Below are positions 47,227 through 57,552 of a stretch of DNA of 64,000 bases, in pieces. Below the pieces are notes generated by a model that saw only the letters and a program-made list of their open reading frames with translations, searched no databases and was not told the origin of the DNA. Origin of the DNA: Mesorhizobium sp. PAMC28654. GTDB taxonomy: Bacteria > Pseudomonadota > Alphaproteobacteria > Rhizobiales > Rhizobiaceae. A program made the position numbers and the translations under genes. Positions within the stretch are counted from its first letter, which is position 1, and every line of letters starts with the position of its first letter. Location: positions 744,001-808,000 of the forward strand of contig NZ_CP085135.1 of the NCBI RefSeq assembly GCF_020616515.1, read 5' to 3'.

Positions 47227-48651
47227 ATGTCTACAAACGAAGCCACAACCGCGTCTGCGGACAAAGCCGTAACAAGTGCCAAGGGGCTCGACCGAGCCCT
47301 CAACGCGCTTGGCACACTCATGATCGTACTGTCGGCGGTGACGCCGGCATCCTCGGTGTTCATCATCGTTCCCGGTGTCATCGCGCTGGCCGGCACGGGA
47401 TCATTCCTCAGTTTCGTCATTGCCGCCGTCATCGGGCTGTTCATGGCGTTCGTCTATGCCGAACTGTCATCGGCCTATCCCATGGCCGGCGGCGAATACA
47501 CCATGATCGGCCGCACGCTTGGCCGCTTCTGGGGATTTGTCACGCTGGTCCTGGTCTTCGTTTCGATCGTGCTGATCGTCGCGGTTATCGCGCTCGGCGT
47601 CGGCACCTATCTCGGCGTCCTCATTCCCAATCTCAGCCCGCAATTGGTCGGCGTCGTGACGATCGCACTCGCCGGGACGGTCGCGGCAATGCGCATCAAG
47701 CTCAATGCCTTCGTCACCGGCATCTTCCTCGGCATCGAAATGCTGGCGCTGCTGGTCCTGATGTGGCTCGGCTTCACCCATATCGAACGGCCGCTCTCCA
47801 GCCTGTTCACGGCGCCGCAATTGCTCGATCCAACCACAAACGCCCTGGTTCCGGCATCGGCGGGCATCGTGATGGCCGCGACCGCCGTCGCGCTGTTTGC
47901 CTATAACGGCTATGGCGCCGCCGCCTATTTCGGCGAAGAAACACAGGACGCCAAACACAATATCGGCAAGGTCGTGCTGTGGGCTCTGGTCATCACTGTT
48001 GCCGCCGAGCTTATCCCGCTGACGGCGGTGCTGCTTGGTTCGCCGGACCTCGGGGCCTTGCTCGCCGCGCCACAGAAGATCGAGTACTTCCTCGAGGCAC
48101 GTGGCGGTCACGCGCTGACGGTGCTGATCAGCCTCGCCATCGCGGTTGCCATCTTCAATGCGGTGATCGCCATCATCCTGCAGGCGGCCCGGCTGCTGTT
48201 CAGCTCCGGCCGCGACAAGACCTGGTTCGGTCCCATCAACGCCGCGGTCGCCTCGGTTCATGGCAGCTATGCCTCGCCATGGATCGCCACCATCGTGGTA
48301 TCGATACTGGCTGCCGTTGCCTGCTTCATCGACATCAACCTGCTGCTGGTCGTCAGCGGCACGTCGCTGGTGGTGATCTATGCCTTGTTGTGCGTGGCGG
48401 TCTTCGTTGGTCGCCGCGCTGGCACCACCGATGGCGGGCACTATCGCATGCCGCTGTTTCCGGTTCCGGCCATCCTCGCCTTCCTGGCGCTGATCTATGT
48501 CGCCTACGAGAACTATCTCGACGTTGCCTTTGGCCGCCCGAGCCTGATCGCAACGGGCCTGATCATGATCGTGGCTGCCGTCTACTACCTGCTGGTGCTG
48601 GCCAGGCGAAAGGACTGGAATCTGCACGGCCCCGACGAACTTGCCGGATAG
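47227..48651 (+). CDS. APC-family amino acid permease
   Basis: A 474-residue permease with about twelve helices. APC features include SAVTPASSVFIIVPGVI, YAELSSAYPMAGGEYTMIGR (helices 1-2 region) and GYGAAAYFGEETQDA. A purine-rich AAAAAAGGGGAGGA stretch provides the ribosome-binding site. Divergent from a TetR gene and opposite a P1 peptidase, suggesting peptide or amino acid salvage under TetR control. Substrate unknown. Confidence 0.88.
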   Translation: MSTNEATTASADKAVTSAKGLDRALNALGTLMIVLSAVTPASSVFIIVPGVIALAGTGSFLSFVIAAVIGLFMAFVYAELSSAYPMAGGEYTMIGRTLGRFWGFVTLVLVFVSIVLIVAVIALGVGTYLGVLIPNLSPQLVGVVTIALAGTVAAMRIKLNAFVTGIFLGIEMLALLVLMWLGFTHIERPLSSLFTAPQLLDPTTNALVPASAGIVMAATAVALFAYNGYGAAAYFGEETQDAKHNIGKVVLWALVITVAAELIPLTAVLLGSPDLGALLAAPQKIEYFLEARGGHALTVLISLAIAVAIFNAVIAIILQAARLLFSSGRDKTWFGPINAAVASVHGSYASPWIATIVVSILAAVACFIDINLLLVVSGTSLVVIYALLCVAVFVGRRAGTTDGGHYRMPLFPVPAILAFLALIYVAYENYLDVAFGRPSLIATGLIMIVAAVYYLLVLARRKDWNLHGPDELAG

Positions 48652-48683
48652 GTCCCAGCCCCTCCTTGGGTCTGTCCGTGCAG

Positions 48684-48713
48684 GAACCCCGGCTAGCGCC
48701 GGGGTTTCTTTTT
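48684..48713 (+). terminator. Rho-independent terminator after permease gene
   Basis: GAACCCCGGC pairs with GCCGGGGTTTC around a TAGC loop, followed by CTTTTT. It lies 33 bases after the permease stop. Confidence 0.85.
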
Positions 48714-48838
48714 GGGCTGTGCCTGAGCCAAACAGCCGTCCGGAAAACATACCCAGAAAAAGTCAGGTTGATCGACCTGGTGCATCCCTCGGCCGATACG
48801 CGGTTCGCCTCGTCGCCATCATCGGCGTACGTCACCTG

Positions 48839-48875
48839 AAAAAGCCCGCAAATCCGCCTTTTTGCGGGGCTTTTT
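48839..48875 (+). terminator. Orphan rho-independent terminator
   Basis: AAAAAGCCCGCAAA pairs, with one bulge, with TTTGCGGGGCTTTTT. No coding gene ends here on the plus strand: the permease already has its own terminator 125 bases earlier. It may end a small RNA transcribed from 48715-48838. Confidence 0.7.
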
Positions 48876-49218
48876 GTGACGGTGTGGCTCGCGCAAGAGC
48901 CTGATTCAGTGCCGAAATTGACGCCAGAACGTCGCAGCCGGCCGCGTTGACAGATCTCGGTGCGGCATGCGTATTCGGAGGGCTTGGGGTTACGCCATTG
49001 CGATGTTGTCGAAACGGGGCGGGGGCTTCGTTGACGATTGCATGGCGCGGGCGCCGGACGAGCGGACACTGCAGCCTGAGGCAGTGCGCCGCTCGCTCTT
49101 GGCTTGTTGTTCTTGATCGAACGCTTCCCCGCCTGGCCGTCGCCAGACCCCGGTTCGAGCCTCTGCAAAAGTTCAAAGCCAGACAAACGCAGACGATGCG
49201 CTGGATGCCGAATGGCAA
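48876..49218. other. Non-coding stretch before the glnA terminator
   Basis: About 340 bases without a supported gene; overlapping frames on both strands lack family features. No tRNA fold was recognised. Confidence 0.4.
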
Positions 49219-49261
49219 CAAAAAGCCCTTGAAAGGCTCAAAGAAAAACCTCTCAAGGGCT
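49219..49261 (-). terminator. Rho-independent terminator of glnA
   Basis: AGCCCTTGA (49224-49232) pairs with TCAAGGGCT (49253-49261); read on the minus strand the stem is followed by TTTTTG. It is placed 18 bases beyond the glnA stop. Confidence 0.8.
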
Positions 49262-49278
49262 GTGGTACCGGGCTACGC

Positions 49279-50688
49279 TCAGACCGAATAGTACATGTCG
49301 TATTCGACAGGATGCGGGGTCATTTCGAAACGCATCACTTCGGCCATCTTGAGCTCGATATAGCTGTCAATCTGGTCGTCGTCGAACACGCCGCCGGCCT
49401 TCAGGAAGCCGCGATCCTTGTCGAGGCTCTGCAGCGCTTCGCGCAGCGAACCGCAGACGGTCGGGATCTTCTTGAGCTCTTTCGGCGGCAGGTCATAGAG
49501 ATCCTTGTCCATCGGCTGGCCGGGATGGATCTTGTTCTTGATGCCGTCGAGGCCGGCCATCAGTAGCGCCGCGAAGCCGAGATAGGGGTTCGCGCCCGGA
49601 TCGGGGAAGCGGATCTCGACGCGCTTGGCCTTCGGCGACGAGCCGAACGGAATACGGCAGGAGGCCGAGCGGTTGCGCGCCGAATAAGCCAGCAGCACCG
49701 GCGCTTCATAACCCGGCACCAGGCGCTTGTAGGAGTTGGTCAACGGATTGGTGAAGGCGTTGATCGCCTTGGCGTGCTTGATGATACCGCCGATGTAGAA
49801 CAGGCAGCTTTCCGACAGGCCGGCATATTCATTGCCCGCGAAGGTCGGCTTGCCGTTCTTCCAGATCGACATGTGGACGTGCATGCCCGAGCCGTTGTCG
49901 CCGAAGATCGGCTTCGGCATGAAGGTAGCCGTCTTGCCATAGGCATTGGCGACCTGGTGCACGACGTATTTGTAGATCAGCATCTTGTCGGCGTTGCGCA
50001 CCAGCGCGTCGAACTTGATGCCAAGTTCGTGCTGGGCTGCAGCCACTTCGTGGTGGTGCTTTTCAACGCGCACGCCCATTTCCGCGAGCACGGTGAGCAT
50101 TTCCGAACGCATGTCCTGCGCGGAATCGATCGGCGGCACAGGGAAATAACCGCCCTTGACGCGTGGACGATGACCGAGGTTGCCGGTCTCGTAGTCGGTG
50201 TCGTCGTTGGACGGCAGTTCGGTGGAGTCGAGCTTGAATCCGGTGTTGTAGGGATCGGCCTTGTACTTGACGTCGTCGAACACGAAGAACTCGGCTTCCG
50301 GGCCGACAAAGATGGTGTCGCCGATGCCTTCAGCCTTCATGTAGGCTTCGGCCTTCTTGGCGGTGCCGCGCGGATCGCGGTTGTAGGATTCGCCCGAGAC
50401 CGGGTCGAGGATGTCGCACAGGATGACCATGGTCGACTGAGCGAAGAACGGGTCCATGTGCACGGTGTCGGTGTCGGGCATCAGCACCATGTCGGACTCG
50501 TTGATGGCCTTCCAGCCGGCAATCGACGAGCCGTCGAACATGACGCCATCGGCGAACATGTCTTCCTCGACCTCGATGACATCCATCGTCACGTGCTGCA
50601 GTTTGCCCTTCGGGTCGGTGAAGCGCAGGTCAACGAACTTAACGTCGTTGTCCTTGATCTGCTTCATGATGTCTTTGGCTGTCGTCAT
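49279..50688 (-). CDS. glnA: Type I glutamine synthetase
   Basis: A 469-residue dodecameric GSI that makes glutamine from glutamate and ammonia. Visible signatures are DGSSIAGW near the N-terminus, the active-site stretch [12 protein letters not shown], the ATP loop [16 protein letters not shown], and [20 protein letters not shown]. The adenylylation loop KDLYDLPP carries the Tyr modified by GlnE. Downstream of glnB on the same strand; expression is likely from a sigma-54-type promoter before glnB plus any internal promoter in the 54-base gap. Confidence 0.96.
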   Translation of the reverse strand: MTTAKDIMKQIKDNDVKFVDLRFTDPKGKLQHVTMDVIEVEEDMFADGVMFDGSSIAGWKAINESDMVLMPDTDTVHMDPFFAQSTMVILCDILDPVSGESYNRDPRGTAKKAEAYMKAEGIGDTIFVGPEAEFFVFDDVKYKADPYNTGFKLDSTELPSNDDTDYETGNLGHRPRVKGGYFPVPPIDSAQDMRSEMLTVLAEMGVRVEKHHHEVAAAQHELGIKFDALVRNADKMLIYKYVVHQVANAYGKTATFMPKPIFGDNGSGMHVHMSIWKNGKPTFAGNEYAGLSESCLFYIGGIIKHAKAINAFTNPLTNSYKRLVPGYEAPVLLAYSARNRSASCRIPFGSSPKAKRVEIRFPDPGANPYLGFAALLMAGLDGIKNKIHPGQPMDKDLYDLPPKELKKIPTVCGSLREALQSLDKDRGFLKAGGVFDDDQIDSYIELKMAEVMRFEMTPHPVEYDMYYSV

Positions 50689-50742
50689 GTCATTTTTCCC
50701 TGTGTGATGACGCTTTGTAGAGTTGATCTGAAATCAGAAACG

Positions 50743-51138
<396 letters not shown>

Positions 51139-51140
51139 TC

Positions 51141-51158
51141 AAGCACGAACTGTGCCAA
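51141..51158 (-). promoter_or_regulatory. Sigma-54-type promoter of glnB-glnA
   Basis: On the minus strand TTGGCACAGTTCGTGCTT has the invariant GG and GC separated by exactly ten bases and a near-consensus TGGCAC. It lies about 60 bases upstream of the glnB start. Sigma-54, NtrC-activated expression of glnB-glnA is established in rhizobia; the match here is direct from sequence. Confidence 0.75.
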
Positions 51159-51438
51159 ATTCAACCTATTCCGACCGGTATCACATGATTTCAATGCCAT
51201 GCCATACCAGGCTGCGCATTCGCTTCATTCATTGCATCGGATACGGCATGTGCACTCGAAACCCATACATTGCCTGCGCTCCGATTTGCACAATTATCAG
51301 GCAAACTGCACGCTAGGTGGGCAGTTGTGCCGCTATCCTGTCATTCCGAACGACGCGCTTGCACGCTGTGCCATCTCTTCATCGTTTGCGTCGGACTGAA
51401 AACTGGACAATGCTTGATTGGAGTGCGGACGGCAATCC

Positions 51439-52962
51439 ATGAGCAACGAACTTCTATCGCCGGCAGAGATGACCGAGGCTGATCGGTTGGCGATCGCTAC
51501 CGGTCCATATGACGGCATCGGCCTTATGCGCAATGCTGGCGCCGCGGTCGCCGATGTCGTGCTGGAACGCTATCCGGCTGCGACACGCATCCACGTGCTC
51601 TGCGGTCCCGGCAACAATGGCGGCGATGGCTATGTCGTGGCCCGGTTGCTGGCTGAGTCCGGCGTCGATACGAGGATATGGGCAACCGGCGTGCCGAAGC
51701 CAGGAAGCGACGCGGCACTCGCCGCGGCCGAATGTTCGATCGACGCGTTGCCGCTGTCGGAATTCCACGCCGAGGCCGGCTCGATCGTGGTCGACGCGCT
51801 CTATGGGGCAGGGCTGTCCAAACCATTGTCGGGTGATGCCGCCAGGGCGGTTGATATCGCCGCCGCTCTAGATCTGCCCGTCGTCGCCGTCGATCTGCCC
51901 TCGGGTCTCTCTGGCGAAAACGGTGACAGTCTCGGCAAGGCATTTCGCGCGGAGGTCACCGTGACATTCGTGCGCAAGAAGCCAGGTCATCTGCTGTTGC
52001 CGGGACGTGAACTCTGCGGTGAGATCGTGCTCGCTAATATCGGCATAACCAATGACGTTATTGCGCGCTTGGACGTGCGGACTTTCGAGAACAAGCCGGT
52101 CTTGTGGCGGCATGAATTTCCCGTTCCTGCGGTCGATGCTCACAAATACAAACGCGGCCATGCCGGTGTGTTTTCCGGCGGGCCGTCGGCGACGGGTGCG
52201 GCACGGCTGTCAGCGCTTGCCGCTGCAAGAAGCGGGGCAGGGGCGGTAACCGTATTGTCGCCAGGCAGTGCCATGCAAGTCAACGCCACGCACCTTACCT
52301 CGGTCATGCTTCGCAAGGTCGACACCGTCGCTGATGTCAGAGAATTCATCGGCGAGCGCCGGCCATCGGCCTTCGTCCTCGGCCCAGGTTTCGGCGTCGG
52401 TGAAAAGGCGCGCGACCTTGTCCTCGCCATATTGGCGGGCAACCAGCCGCAAGACGCTCGGATCGATGGGCTGGTGCTCGACGCCGATGGCATCACGTCA
52501 TTCCGTGAGGCGGCCGACGCATTGTTCGAGGCCGCTCATCAGCCGAATGCGCCGGCCTTGGTGATGACACCGCATGAGGGCGAGTTCGGCCGGCTATTCC
52601 CTGATATCGCTGGGTATAAAAGCCTGTCCAAACTGGCCAAGGCGCGCGCCGCCGCGCACCGCGCCAACGCAGTGGTCGTCTACAAGGGCGCTGATACGGT
52701 GATCGCGGCGCCGGATGGTTTGGCGGCGATCAACTCCAATGGAGCGCCTTGGCTCGCCACCGCGGGCTCGGGGGACGTGCTGTCGGGCATTGTTGCCGGG
52801 CTCATGGCGCAAGGCATGCCGCCCTTCGAAGCCGCTTGCGCCGCCGTCTGGATTCATGCGGAAGCTGGCAGCCGCTTTGGACCTGGGCTGATCGCCGAGG
52901 ACTTGCCACTGGCATTGGTGCCGGTGCTGCGCGAGCTTGTTGAAGGCCGAAGCCAACATTGA
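51439..52962 (+). CDS. nnrD: Bifunctional NAD(P)H-hydrate epimerase/dehydratase
   Basis: A 507-residue repair enzyme for damaged NAD(P)H. The N-terminal YjeF_N epimerase domain has GPGNNGGDGYVVARLL; the C-terminal ADP/ATP-dependent dehydratase domain has KRGHAGVFSGG, TPHEGEFGRLFP, YKGADTVIAAPDG and TAGSGDVLSGIVAGL. I choose the ATG at 51439 over the TTG at 51418. Divergent from glnB across 357 bases. Confidence 0.94.
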   Translation: MSNELLSPAEMTEADRLAIATGPYDGIGLMRNAGAAVADVVLERYPAATRIHVLCGPGNNGGDGYVVARLLAESGVDTRIWATGVPKPGSDAALAAAECSIDALPLSEFHAEAGSIVVDALYGAGLSKPLSGDAARAVDIAAALDLPVVAVDLPSGLSGENGDSLGKAFRAEVTVTFVRKKPGHLLLPGRELCGEIVLANIGITNDVIARLDVRTFENKPVLWRHEFPVPAVDAHKYKRGHAGVFSGGPSATGAARLSALAAARSGAGAVTVLSPGSAMQVNATHLTSVMLRKVDTVADVREFIGERRPSAFVLGPGFGVGEKARDLVLAILAGNQPQDARIDGLVLDADGITSFREAADALFEAAHQPNAPALVMTPHEGEFGRLFPDIAGYKSLSKLAKARAAAHRANAVVVYKGADTVIAAPDGLAAINSNGAPWLATAGSGDVLSGIVAGLMAQGMPPFEAACAAVWIHAEAGSRFGPGLIAEDLPLALVPVLRELVEGRSQH

Positions 52963-53010
52963 ACACCGCACCGCTTGCGGCGAGCCGCGGCGTACGACCT
53001 GTGACTGGGG

Positions 53011-54035
53011 TCAGCCACCTGGCGGGAGACCATTTTCCGCGATGAGACGAGCCAAGGCCTCACGCGCCTGTTCCTCGCTAACCCCTCGCGTGCCCTGAAT
53101 ACTGCTCGGCGTCGCGATGGGGGCCTCCAGAATCTGGACGCCACGGTTGATCGGCCCATCCTTGAAGGCCCAGTTGGGCCTGAAGATTATGGCGGAGGGC
53201 ACGTTCAGTGCAGCGGCGGCGTGGGCAAGACCACCATCGACGCCAAAGAACAATGTCGAAGCCGCGATCTGGCACATGGCGTCGGTGATCCGCGAGCTCG
53301 TGGTGAAATCGACGACTTGCGGCAGGGCGGCTTTGATTGCCGCGGCGGCGGAATGTTCCCGCGATGCACCGACAATCCAGATCGACCAGCCGCGATCGGA
53401 ATAATCCCTGGCGATGGATATGAAGCGTTCGATGGGCCACGTCTCCGGTCATCGATGCCGGACGTGTAGAAAGCGAGCACCGGCTTTGTCAGGTCGACGC
53501 TGTTTCGCTGGCGCCAATCGTCCATCTGTTCGGGCGTGACGACGAGTTGGGGGGCTGGCCATCCCTCAAGCGGAGCCGGCTCCCTGGCGAGCGTGGCAAT
53601 CTCGCAAATCTCTTCATAGAAGCGCAGGTGCTGCTTGCCCAGTGTCAGCATTTGCCACAGCCAGTCGGCTGGAAAGCGGTTGACCAGGCCAAACTGGAAT
53701 TCGCGCGGATAGCCGATGCGCTCCGGTATGCCGGCCAGCCACGGCACCAGTGCCGCCTTGGTGGCGCTGGTCAGGAGATAGGCGGTCCGGTAGTTTTCAG
53801 GACGGAGTTGTTGGGCAAGACGACAGCGGTCCATAAAACCCAGACGCCTTGGTTTTTTGTCCATTCCCCAACCTTTTCGGACACCCGGCATCATGCCGGC
53901 CAGCGGCGCCGCCACTGATGAGGTGACGACGTCGATGGGACGGCCGGGACATCTCTCAGCGATGAGCTGAATGGCCGAGTGACTACGCACGAAATCGCCC
54001 ACCGCCGGAAAGCTGACTACAAGGATGGGGTCCAA
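53011..54035 (-). pseudogene. Glycosyltransferase family 9 (heptosyltransferase-like), frameshifted
   Basis: From the ATG at 54035 the first frame covers the N-terminal domain (MDPILVVSFPAVGDFVRSH, ERIGYPREFQFGLV) to about LTKPVLAFYTSG. Near 53435 a base appears missing, and the next frame continues PIERFISIARDYSDRGW, IVGASREHSAAAA, then FFGVDGGLAHAAAALNVPSA to the stop at 53011. GT9 enzymes add heptose to the lipopolysaccharide core. Dead as read; a sequencing error is possible, because the two halves are otherwise well preserved. Confidence 0.75.
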
Positions 54036-54100
54036 TACGCGTACCTCTAAATCGAAAATCGCCTTGGCGGCGAACCGGCCGAATATCCCTCGAGGTGACC

Positions 54101-55633
54101 CTAGAGCGGGATGTTGTCGTGCTTCTTCCAGGGGTTCTGCATGTCCTTGTTGCGCAGCATCCTGAGCGCGCGCGCGATGCGGCGGCGGGTCGAGTGCGGC
54201 ATGATCACCTCGTCGATATAGCCGCGTTCGGCGGCGACGAAGGGCGACAGGAACCGATCCTCGTAGGTCTTGGTATGCGCCGCGATCTTCTCCGCGTCGC
54301 CGATATCCTTGCGATAGATGATTTCGACCGCGCCCCTGGCGCCCATCACCGCGATCTGCGCCGTCGGCCAGGCGTAGTTCATGTCGCCGCGCAGATGCTT
54401 TGACGCCATGACGTCATAGGCCCCGCCATAGGCTTTGCGGGTGATGACGGTGATCTTCGGTACTGTCGCTTCGGCATAAGCGAACAGGAGTTTCGCGCCA
54501 TGCTTGATCAGCCCGCCATATTCCTGTGCCGTGCCGGGCAGGAAACCCGGAACGTCGACGAAGGTGACGATCGGAATCGAAAAACAGTCGCAGAAGCGCA
54601 CGAAGCGCGCAGCCTTGCGGCTGGCATCCGAATCGAGAACGCCGGCCAGCACCATCGGCTGGTTGGCGACGAAGCCGACGGTGCGGCCCTCGACCCTCCC
54701 GAACCCCGTGACGATGTTCTTGGCGAAGTTCTGCTGGATCTCGAAGAAGTCGCCCTCGTCGGCGGTTTTGAGGATCAGCTCCTTGATGTCGTAAGGCTTG
54801 TTGGCATTGTCTGGGATAAGTCGGTCGAGCGACAGGTCGTGATCGGTGACCGACTGGTAGCATTCGATCTCGGGAATCTCTGAAGTGTTGGAGGCCGGCA
54901 GCAAATCGATCAGCCGGCGCATCTGCAGCAACGCCTCGACATCATTGTCGTAGGCGCCATCGGCGATCGAGGATTTCGTCGTGTGGACCGAGGCGCCGCC
55001 AAGGCTTTCCGCTGTCACTGTCTCGTTGGTGACGGTCTTCACCACGTCCGGTCCGGTGACGAACATGTAGGAGGTATCGCGCACCATGAAGATGAAATCG
55101 GTCATCGCCGGCGAATAGACGTCACCACCAGCGCAAGGGCCCATGATGACCGAAATCTGCGGAATGACGCCGGAGGCCAACACATTGCGCTGAAAAATCT
55201 CGGCGTAGCCACCGAGCGCCGCTACGCCTTCCTGGATACGCGCACCGCCGGCATCGTAAAGGCCGATGATCGGCGCGCGGTTGCGCAGCGCCATCTCCTG
55301 GACCTTGATGACCTTCTCGGCATGGGCCTCGGACAACGAGCCGCCGAAGACGGTAAAATCCTTGGCGAAAACGTAGACCGGGCGGCCATTGATGGTGCCC
55401 CAGCCGGTGACGACGCCGTCTCCTGCGATCTTCGTCTTCTCCATGCCGAAATCCGTCGACCGGTGCTCGACATACATGTCGAATTCCTCGAACGATCCCT
55501 CGTCGAGAAAGACGTCGATGCGTTCGCGGGCCGTGAGCTTGGCTTTCTTGTGCTGGGCGTCGATGCGGGCTTGGCCGCCGCCGGCGCGCGCCATATCGCG
55601 GCGGCGTTCAAGTTCCTTCAGCACGTCCTTCAT
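54101..55633 (-). CDS. pccB: Propionyl-CoA carboxylase beta subunit
   Basis: A 510-residue carboxyltransferase, the family length, from the ATG at 55633 ([18 protein letters not shown]). Signatures are [43 protein letters not shown] and [10 protein letters not shown]. It transfers carboxyl from biotin to propionyl-CoA, giving methylmalonyl-CoA. The biotin-carrying alpha subunit is not in the window. An upstream extension of the frame to 56593 is antisense to the helicase and is not part of the gene. Confidence 0.95.
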   Translation of the reverse strand: MKDVLKELERRRDMARAGGGQARIDAQHKKAKLTARERIDVFLDEGSFEEFDMYVEHRSTDFGMEKTKIAGDGVVTGWGTINGRPVYVFAKDFTVFGGSLSEAHAEKVIKVQEMALRNRAPIIGLYDAGGARIQEGVAALGGYAEIFQRNVLASGVIPQISVIMGPCAGGDVYSPAMTDFIFMVRDTSYMFVTGPDVVKTVTNETVTAESLGGASVHTTKSSIADGAYDNDVEALLQMRRLIDLLPASNTSEIPEIECYQSVTDHDLSLDRLIPDNANKPYDIKELILKTADEGDFFEIQQNFAKNIVTGFGRVEGRTVGFVANQPMVLAGVLDSDASRKAARFVRFCDCFSIPIVTFVDVPGFLPGTAQEYGGLIKHGAKLLFAYAEATVPKITVITRKAYGGAYDVMASKHLRGDMNYAWPTAQIAVMGARGAVEIIYRKDIGDAEKIAAHTKTYEDRFLSPFVAAERGYIDEVIMPHSTRRRIARALRMLRNKDMQNPWKKHDNIPL

Positions 55634-56045
55634 AGATCGGTCCCCAAGGTGGAAAGCTGCATTTCGTGGTAATGATGCCCGCCGGGGAGCGCAAGCGTCG
55701 CTTTTAATCGGCTTTTGTTGCGCTGCAACATGGCGCCCCTTGCATTTCGCGGCGAACTGGGCCATATGCGACGTCATAGGCGCTTGGGCCGGGACTATCC
55801 GGCCTTCTCGACGAATGAGACTGGTTGCGTCTGTTTTCCCTCTTTCCGGTATATCGGCCCCTCTTTCCGGTACATCACAAAGTGGCGAAAAAGCCCCGTG
55901 GCATGATGCCTGCGGGCACGACAGCGCAGCCGCGCGGACGATATCGTCCGCCGCCTTGTCGTTCCATGACAATGTATTCGACGGCAGGTTGCGCCCTGCC
56001 GCCAATGATGTTTGCGGCCACGAGCCGCGTGAAAGAAGAAGAATT
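55634..56045. other. Divergent promoter region between pccB and helicase
   Basis: About 410 bases with no supported gene. It probably holds promoters for both divergent genes; no specific motif stood out. Confidence 0.4.
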
Positions 56046-57437
56046 TTGACCAACGAAAACACAGCGGAACTGAACGGTTTCGCCGCACTTGGAATTACGG
56101 GCGCGCTGCTCAAGGCCACCCACGCCGCCGGCTTCACCGATCCGAAGCCGATCCAGACCCAGGCTATCCCGCCGCAACTGGAAGGCCGCGACATTTTTGG
56201 TATTGCCCAGACCGGCTCCGGCAAGACGGCCGCCTTTGCGCTGCCGATTCTGTCGAAGATCACTGCGCTCGGCACCAAGCGCCGGCCGAAGACGGCCCGT
56301 GCGCTGATTCTGGCGCCGACCCGCGAACTCGCCGTGCAGATCGAAGACACCATCAAGATCCTCGCCAAGGGCCAGCACGTCTCGACGGCGCTTGTGCTGG
56401 GCGGCGTCTCGCGCTTCAGCCAGGTGAAGAAGGTTGCTCCCGGCGTCGACATCCTCATTGCCACGCCAGGCCGGCTCACCGATCTGGTGCGCGAAGGCGA
56501 CCTTATTCTGTCCGACACCAAGTGGCTGGTGCTGGATGAGGGTGACCGCATGCTCGACATGGGCTTCATCAACGACGTCAAGCGCATCGCCAAGGCGACC
56601 GCGCCCGACCGTCAGACGGCGCTGTTTTCGGCCACCATGCCGGACGAGATCGCTGAATTGGCCAAGGGCCTGTTGAAGAACCCGGTTCGTATCGAAGTCT
56701 CGCCGCAAAGCACCGCGGCTGTCGAGATCGTGCAGGGCGTTGTCTTCGCTCGCACCAAGCAGAAGCGCCAGGTTCTGTCGACGATGCTCGCCGACGAAGC
56801 GATGAAGTCCGTCATCATCTTCTCGCGCACCAAGCATGGTGCCGACAGGGTGACCAAGGACCTTGAGCGCGACGGCTTCAAGGCCGCCGTCATTCACGGC
56901 AACAAGTCGCAGAATGCTCGCCAGAAGGCGCTCAACGATTTCCGCGAGGGCTCGGTGCGCATTCTGGTTGCAACGGACATCGCGGCGCGCGGCATTGACG
57001 TGCCCGGCATCAGCCATGTCGTGAACTTCGACCTGCCTGACGAAGCGGAAAGCTATGTCCACCGCATCGGCCGTACCGGCCGTAACGGCATGGACGGCAT
57101 TGCCATCACGCTTTGCGATCCTTCGGAAAACAGCAAGCTGCGCCAGGTCGAGCGCATCATCCGCACCAAGCTGCCGATCGTTGCCGACCATCTCGGCAGC
57201 CCTGATCCGCAGCGCAATCCGGCTGAAAAGAACGAGCGCTTCGAGCCGGCCAATGATCGCAACGGCAATGGTCGTCGCGACGGCAGGCGGCCGGGTGGCG
57301 AGAACAAGGGCAACGGCTTCGGCAAGAAGCGCTTTGGCGACAAGCCAGCCTTCGCGGGCGAGCGCAAGCCTGAAGGCGCCAAGCCGGGCAACAAGCGCCG
57401 TTTCGGCGGCAAGCGTCCCGCGGCGCGGGCTGCTTGA
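56046..57437 (+). CDS. DEAD-box RNA helicase, RhlE-like
   Basis: A 463-residue helicase. The start is a TTG at 56046 preceded by GAAAGAAGAAG; the first residues are [14 protein letters not shown]. Motifs: Q-motif region [10 protein letters not shown], motif I AQTGSGKT, Ia PTRELAVQ, Ib TPGRLTD, II DEGD (instead of DEAD), [31 protein letters not shown] basic Arg/Gly/Asn-rich tail (about residues 385-463) is typical of RhlE and aids RNA binding. The DEGD variant changes the third residue of the box, leaving the catalytic Asp-Glu intact. Confidence 0.93.
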   Translation: MTNENTAELNGFAALGITGALLKATHAAGFTDPKPIQTQAIPPQLEGRDIFGIAQTGSGKTAAFALPILSKITALGTKRRPKTARALILAPTRELAVQIEDTIKILAKGQHVSTALVLGGVSRFSQVKKVAPGVDILIATPGRLTDLVREGDLILSDTKWLVLDEGDRMLDMGFINDVKRIAKATAPDRQTALFSATMPDEIAELAKGLLKNPVRIEVSPQSTAAVEIVQGVVFARTKQKRQVLSTMLADEAMKSVIIFSRTKHGADRVTKDLERDGFKAAVIHGNKSQNARQKALNDFREGSVRILVATDIAARGIDVPGISHVVNFDLPDEAESYVHRIGRTGRNGMDGIAITLCDPSENSKLRQVERIIRTKLPIVADHLGSPDPQRNPAEKNERFEPANDRNGNGRRDGRRPGGENKGNGFGKKRFGDKPAFAGERKPEGAKPGNKRRFGGKRPAARAA

Positions 57438-57484
57438 TCAGTTATCCGCGTTGGGTCCGGCCGATTGGCCGGGCCAGCTAAAGG

Positions 57485-57525
57485 AAAGGGCGGCTGAAGC
57501 AGCGCTTCGATCGCCCTTTTTCATG
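57485..57525 (+). terminator. Rho-independent terminator after helicase gene
   Basis: AAAGGGCG pairs with CGCCCTTTTT, with an inner GAAGC/GCTTC stem, followed by T residues, 47 bases past the stop. Confidence 0.8.
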
Positions 57526-57552
57526 TCCCGAGAGCGCGCCCGTTGGCGCGGA

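Noticed and set aside
47467..48750. A 427-codon minus-strand frame opposite the amino acid permease
   Set aside because: Low-complexity Asp/Gln/His/Arg-rich sequence antisense to a clear permease; a shadow frame.
55634..56593. Upstream extension of the pccB frame to 830 codons
   Set aside because: Antisense to the helicase; pccB has a family start at 55633 and full length from there.
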